Shown one piece after another: positions 5,387 to 8,413 of a stretch of 8,413 bases of DNA (its first letter is position 1; every line of letters starts with the position of its first letter). Source of the stretch: Methanobacteriota archaeon (GTDB lineage Archaea; Thermoplasmatota; Thermoplasmata; RBG-16-68-12); assembly GCA_005878325.1 (NCBI GenBank), contig VBMR01000009.1, positions 1 to 8,413 of the forward strand, in the 5' to 3' direction. A program made the position numbers and the translations under genes. Below the pieces are notes generated by a model. The model worked only from the letters and a program-made list of their open reading frames with translations. It did no database searches and was not told the DNA's origin.

Positions 5387-6406
5387 ATGCCCCTCGACCT
5401 GGACCTCAACCGGCTTCGATTCGGCACCGAGCTGCTCAAGCGCGGATTCGCGAAGATGCAGAAGGGCGGCGTCGTGATGGACGTCACGAACGCGGAGCAG
5501 GCTGCCATCGCCGAAGAGGCGGGGGCCGTCGCGGTGATGGCCCTCGAACGGGTGCCCGCCGACATCCGGTCCGCGGGCGGGGTGGCCCGCATGGCGGATC
5601 CGATGAAGATCCAGGAGATCATGGACGCGGTCACGGTCCCCGTCATGGCGAAGTGCCGGATCGGGCACGAGGCGGAGGCCCGCGCGCTCGAATCCCTTGG
5701 CGTGGACATGATCGACGAATCGGAAGTGCTGACTCCCGCGGACCCCTTCTTCCACGTGAACAAGCGGGCGTTCGAAGTCCCTTTCGTCTGCGGTGCCCGC
5801 AACCTGGGAGAGGCTGTGCGGAGGGTCTGGGAAGGGGCGGCGATGATCCGGACGAAGGGCGAGGCCGGGACCGGGGACGTCGTCGAGGCGGTCCGCCATA
5901 TCCGTCTCGTGAACACCGCCATCGCGGAGCTCACGCGGCTCGACAACGAGCAGCTCGAGAAGGTCGCGGCCCGATTTGCGGACAATTTCACGAAGCTGTT
6001 GAAGGAGGTCCGGGCGGCGCACGGGCCGGAGCCGGTCGTCCGCGAGGACGACGTCGTCTTCGCGGGAGCGACCCTGGACGACATCTCCGAAGGGATTTAT
6101 CAGCTCCTGATCGAGATCAAGAAGATCCAGAGACTCCCTGTGGTGAACTTCGCCGCGGGCGGCGTCGCGACGCCGGCCGACGCGGCGCTCATGATGCTCA
6201 TGGGGGTCGACGGCGTCTTCGTCGGATCGGGCGTCTTCAAGGCGGAGAACCCGGAGGTCCGAGGCCGCGCGATCGTCGATGCGGTGGCCCACTTCGACGA
6301 CCCGACCGTTGTCGCGGAAGTCTCGAAGGGGCTCGGCCTCGCGATGAAGGGCCTCGATGCGAAGGCTCTCCCGATCGAGGCGCGGCTGCAGGACCGCGGT
6401 TGGTAA
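5387..6406 (+). CDS. pdxS: Pyridoxal 5'-phosphate synthase, PLP-forming subunit PdxS
   Basis: 339 residues. PdxS is the (beta/alpha)8 barrel that joins ribose or ribulose 5-phosphate, glyceraldehyde 3-phosphate and ammonia to make vitamin B6 (PLP); ammonia normally comes from the glutaminase PdxT. Visible landmarks are the N-terminal ELLKRGFAKMQKGGVVMDV with catalytic-type Asp32, Lys89 in VPVMAKCRIGH, the second active-site lysine Lys157 in MIRTKGEAGTGD, the phosphate-binding NFAAGGVATPADAA region (254-267) and FVGSGVFKAENP (278-289). The Asp32/Lys89/Lys157 spacing equals that of bacterial PdxS (24/81/149). The charged segment at about 185-235 is the insertion common in archaeal PdxS and explains the length above 300. 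The ATG at 5387 is chosen because PdxS homology starts there and GAGG lies 6 nt upstream; the open frame before it is the shadow of the membrane protein gene. No pdxT is adjacent. Stop TAA, with 33 nt to the convergent surface-protein gene. Confidence 0.97.
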   Translation: MPLDLDLNRLRFGTELLKRGFAKMQKGGVVMDVTNAEQAAIAEEAGAVAVMALERVPADIRSAGGVARMADPMKIQEIMDAVTVPVMAKCRIGHEAEARALESLGVDMIDESEVLTPADPFFHVNKRAFEVPFVCGARNLGEAVRRVWEGAAMIRTKGEAGTGDVVEAVRHIRLVNTAIAELTRLDNEQLEKVAARFADNFTKLLKEVRAAHGPEPVVREDDVVFAGATLDDISEGIYQLLIEIKKIQRLPVVNFAAGGVATPADAALMMLMGVDGVFVGSGVFKAENPEVRGRAIVDAVAHFDDPTVVAEVSKGLGLAMKGLDAKALPIEARLQDRGW

Positions 6407-6439
6407 GGTCTGCCGGGTGGTCGGGGGCGGGCTTCCCGT

Positions 6440-8413
6440 TCACCGAACCCGCTTGAGGAAGCGCCCCATCTCCTCGAAGTCGGAGTCGACTTGTTTTCGC
6501 CTCTCCCGCCACCACCAGGCGAGGGCGATGGCCACCAGGAACGTCATCCCGGCAACGACGCGTGTGTAGCCGTCGTCCCAGGAGAACCCGAGGGTTCCTT
6601 GGCCCGGCGCGGCTCCTTCGTCGGCTGGTTGAACGGCGACCGTTTCCGTCGCGATCGCAGAGTGGCCTCGCGAGTCGGTGACGATGACCACGACGACATA
6701 ACGACCCGACGAACTCCATGCGTGAGTGACCGTGCAGTCGGGCCCTCCCTGCGAATCCCCGAAGTCCCACGTGCACGCGTACCCGCCCGTGCCACCCGTG
6801 GGCCGGGCCGTGAGGGATGCCGCCTGCCCCGGGACCGGGGAGAGGGGTTCGATCACGAATGTCGCCGCGAGGGGCGGCACGACGTCGACCACGAGGCTCT
6901 TCGTCGTCCGGTTCCCGCCGGAGTCGGAGAGGGTCACCTCGACGACATGGAGACCGCTTTCCGTCCATATGTGAGAGGCCTCGCACCCCGTAGACATGTC
7001 CGGACCTCCGAAATTCCAGGAACACGAGTAGCTCCCCGAGCCACCGTCCCCCGTAGCGACGAAGAACGCGCTTTCGTTGACCATGGGGGAAGCGGGCGAA
7101 ATCTGGATCGTCACGCCGAGCGGCGAGCTTGGCGTTTCCATCGTCTCGATCGAGATTGTGGGCAGGTGTGCCAGTGCGCTCGCCCCGAGCCCGTCCGTCA
7201 CCCGCACGCTGGGCGTGAAGTTCCCGGACGTGACGTACAGGTGTGAGACCGAGGCGCCGCTTCCCGTCGAGTTGTCCCCGAAGTCCCATGCGTACGAGAA
7301 CGGTGCGCCCGCCCCGCCCTCCGCGCTCGCGTTGAAGAGAACGATCGTTCCCGGAGGCGCCCGCCTCGTGGACACGGACCCGGTTACCCCGATGAATGAG
7401 ACTGAGATGGAGAGAGAATCCGACGCCATCCCGCCGTTCGCGTCCGTGACGACGACCACGACAGGGAATTGCCCTGCATCCGCGTACGCGTGCACGACCT
7501 CCTGGCCCGACCCGTTCGTGCCGTCGCCGAACGACCATTCATAGCTCGTGAACGTCCCAGGACCTCCCGTCGCCTGGGCACTGAACGTGAACGATGTTCC
7601 CGGCGTTGCCGCGGGGTGGTCCACGGAGGCGGCCACCGCAGGCTCCGGGCTGATGACGACCGACGTGAATACATTCGCCATCTGGGACGCCGCGTCCGTG
7701 ACCGTGCACGTCGCGGTCTTCGTGCCCGGCGTTCGATATGCGTGGGTCGTCGTCGAGCCGTTCGCCGAGTCCCCGTCTCCGAACGTCCATGCGTACGCAT
7801 AGGGGGGCATCCCGTCGGACGCGAAGCAGGAGAAGTCGATTGACTGATTCACATTCGCCGCAGGACGGGATGTCCCCCCCGAGACCTGGAGCGGTGGAAC
7901 CAGCAACGCCCATGAGACCTGTGCGGTCGCGTTTCCCAGGCGTTCGAAGTACTCGACCTTGATGAGGTGTTGTCCCGGGGTCCCGTTCCAGTCCCGGGTG
8001 TACGTGGTGGCGCCCTGGACAAACCAGGCATCGAGGAGGGATGCGTTGTCGACCCACACGCGCATTCCATCGTCCGTCGTCATCGTGAATCGGTAGGTTC
8101 CGGCCTGGCCGAAGTTCCAGTACCCTTCCCACCGCACGGAAAATGTGTTCGGCGCGATCGACGGGTCGGGGGACCCTGTGCCCCAGTGGAAGTCGATTGC
8201 CGCATCGATTCGCTCAACCTTGCGGACCGTGAGGTTCTCGTCGTTGAAATAGAGGCCCCGGAACGCGTCGACGGGGATCTCGAGGGACGGCGGGACGAAA
8301 GCCCACGAGACCTTCGCCACCGCGCCACCGGTGTGCTCGAAGTACGCGACCTTGAGGAAATGGGTCCCCGTCCCCAGGCTTACATTGACGACGTACGTGG
8401 TCGGCGGCTGCAC
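6440..8413 (-). CDS. Cell-surface protein with PA14 and PKD domains and C-terminal membrane anchor (5' partial)
   Basis: The window holds the last 657 residues. The GTG at the very edge is in mid-domain, so the gene starts beyond 8413. Order: the tail of one PA14 domain (about 5-40); a whole PA14 domain (about 51-170, with GTYRFTMTTDDGMRVWVDN at 105-123); five PKD domains (about 175-254, 258-338, 342-422, 433-511, 515-594), most with the WxFGD core; a spacer; a membrane helix (about 618-636, ending AWWW); and a charged tail of about 20 residues (RERRKQ...FLKRVR). PA14 and PKD are extracellular beta-sandwich modules often linked to carbohydrate binding or protein contacts, so the bulk should face outside, anchored at the C-terminus. 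Many NxS/T sites would allow N-glycosylation. A catalytic domain, if any, would be upstream. It converges on pdxS with no clear terminator between. Confidence 0.9.
   Translation of the reverse strand: MQPPTTYVVNVSLGTGTHFLKVAYFEHTGGAVAKVSWAFVPPSLEIPVDAFRGLYFNDENLTVRKVERIDAAIDFHWGTGSPDPSIAPNTFSVRWEGYWNFGQAGTYRFTMTTDDGMRVWVDNASLLDAWFVQGATTYTRDWNGTPGQHLIKVEYFERLGNATAQVSWALLVPPLQVSGGTSRPAANVNQSIDFSCFASDGMPPYAYAWTFGDGDSANGSTTTHAYRTPGTKTATCTVTDAASQMANVFTSVVISPEPAVAASVDHPAATPGTSFTFSAQATGGPGTFTSYEWSFGDGTNGSGQEVVHAYADAGQFPVVVVVTDANGGMASDSLSISVSFIGVTGSVSTRRAPPGTIVLFNASAEGGAGAPFSYAWDFGDNSTGSGASVSHLYVTSGNFTPSVRVTDGLGASALAHLPTISIETMETPSSPLGVTIQISPASPMVNESAFFVATGDGGSGSYSCSWNFGGPDMSTGCEASHIWTESGLHVVEVTLSDSGGNRTTKSLVVDVVPPLAATFVIEPLSPVPGQAASLTARPTGGTGGYACTWDFGDSQGGPDCTVTHAWSSSGRYVVVVIVTDSRGHSAIATETVAVQPADEGAAPGQGTLGFSWDDGYTRVVAGMTFLVAIALAWWWRERRKQVDSDFEEMGRFLKRVR
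6632..7891 (-). repeat. Array of five PKD domains
   Basis: Five units of about 80 residues share a YxWxFGD core and a G-x-V/T-x-V-x-V-TD end. Cores: YAWTFGDGD (207-215), YEWSFGDGT (291-299), YAWDFGDNS (374-382), CSWNFGGPD (464-472) and CTWDFGDSQ (547-555). The fourth has FGG in place of FGD. Units one, four and five each hold a cysteine pair (196/236, 464/477, 547/560) and units two and three hold none. The pairs are probably disulfides in an extracellular setting. Confidence 0.85.
7904..8401 (-). repeat. Tandem PA14 domain repeats in the surface protein
   Basis: Two successive PA14 copies are recognisable from their matching ends: HFLKVAYFEHTGG...KVSWAF (residues 18-39) and HLIKVEYFERLGN...QVSWAL (149-170), each followed by a short proline-containing linker (VPPSLE, VPPLQV). 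The first copy is cut by the window edge. Similarity remains visible at the nucleotide level in these end segments (about 7910-7960 and 8305-8360), which points to duplication followed by divergence. Confidence 0.8.

Noticed and set aside
4957..6084. 375-codon minus-strand frame opposite pdxS
   Set aside because: Shadow frame: serine/arginine-rich, with no domain, opposite a certain gene.
6407..6439. Terminator between pdxS and the surface protein gene
   Set aside because: The 33-nt gap is G-rich, with no clear hairpin and no T-run on either strand.
6237..7538. 433-codon minus-strand frame within the PKD gene
   Set aside because: Alternative frame of the surface protein gene; its product is arginine/glycine-rich with no domain.

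Overview
The window looks archaeal. Four genes belong to families that are typically or only archaeal: a UPF0200 P-loop kinase-like protein, a COG1325 exosome-associated RNA-binding protein, a two-subunit aconitase X (AcnX) of the phosphomevalonate dehydratase type, and a DUF835 module. The pdxS product carries the insertion typical of archaeal PdxS. TATA/BRE-like elements lie close to starts that have little or no Shine-Dalgarno sequence. High GC, DUF835 with zinc ribbons, and a PKD/PA14 surface protein fit a GC-rich euryarchaeote, perhaps a Thermoplasmata relative. That lineage call is inference.

Left (2-1798, +): the 3' part of an archaeal isoleucyl-tRNA synthetase gene. Its reading frame runs past the normal end of the enzyme into a helix-hairpin-helix, twelve cysteines arranged as three zinc ribbons, and a C-terminal DUF835 domain. 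Centre-left (1758-4577, -): a compact operon in the order UPF0200, COG1325, AcnX large subunit, AcnX small subunit fused to a Nudix hydrolase. The genes overlap or abut (8-nt overlap, then TGA directly followed by ATG, then an abnormal overlap). The last gene converges on the ileS-like gene with a 41-nt 3' overlap. The two AcnX subunits would form phosphomevalonate dehydratase of the archaeal modified mevalonate (isoprenoid lipid) pathway. However, the junction between them looks damaged, and the large subunit lacks one expected Fe-S cysteine.

Centre-right (4578-5386): a 150-nt divergent promoter region, an AT-richer gene for a small unrecognised four-helix membrane protein, and a 122-nt leader before pdxS. 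pdxS (5387-6406, +) encodes the PLP-forming subunit of pyridoxal 5'-phosphate synthase; no pdxT is adjacent. Right (6440-8413, -): the C-terminal 657 residues of a large surface protein with tandem PA14 domains, five PKD domains, one membrane anchor and a short basic tail. It converges on pdxS across 33 nt.

No tRNA, rRNA, CRISPR array, insertion sequence or transposase was seen. No gene-free stretch exceeds 300 bases. The most notable observations are the synthetase/HhH/zinc-ribbon/DUF835 fusion, the broken AcnX subunit junction with its Cys-to-Ser change, and the AcnX small subunit-Nudix fusion.
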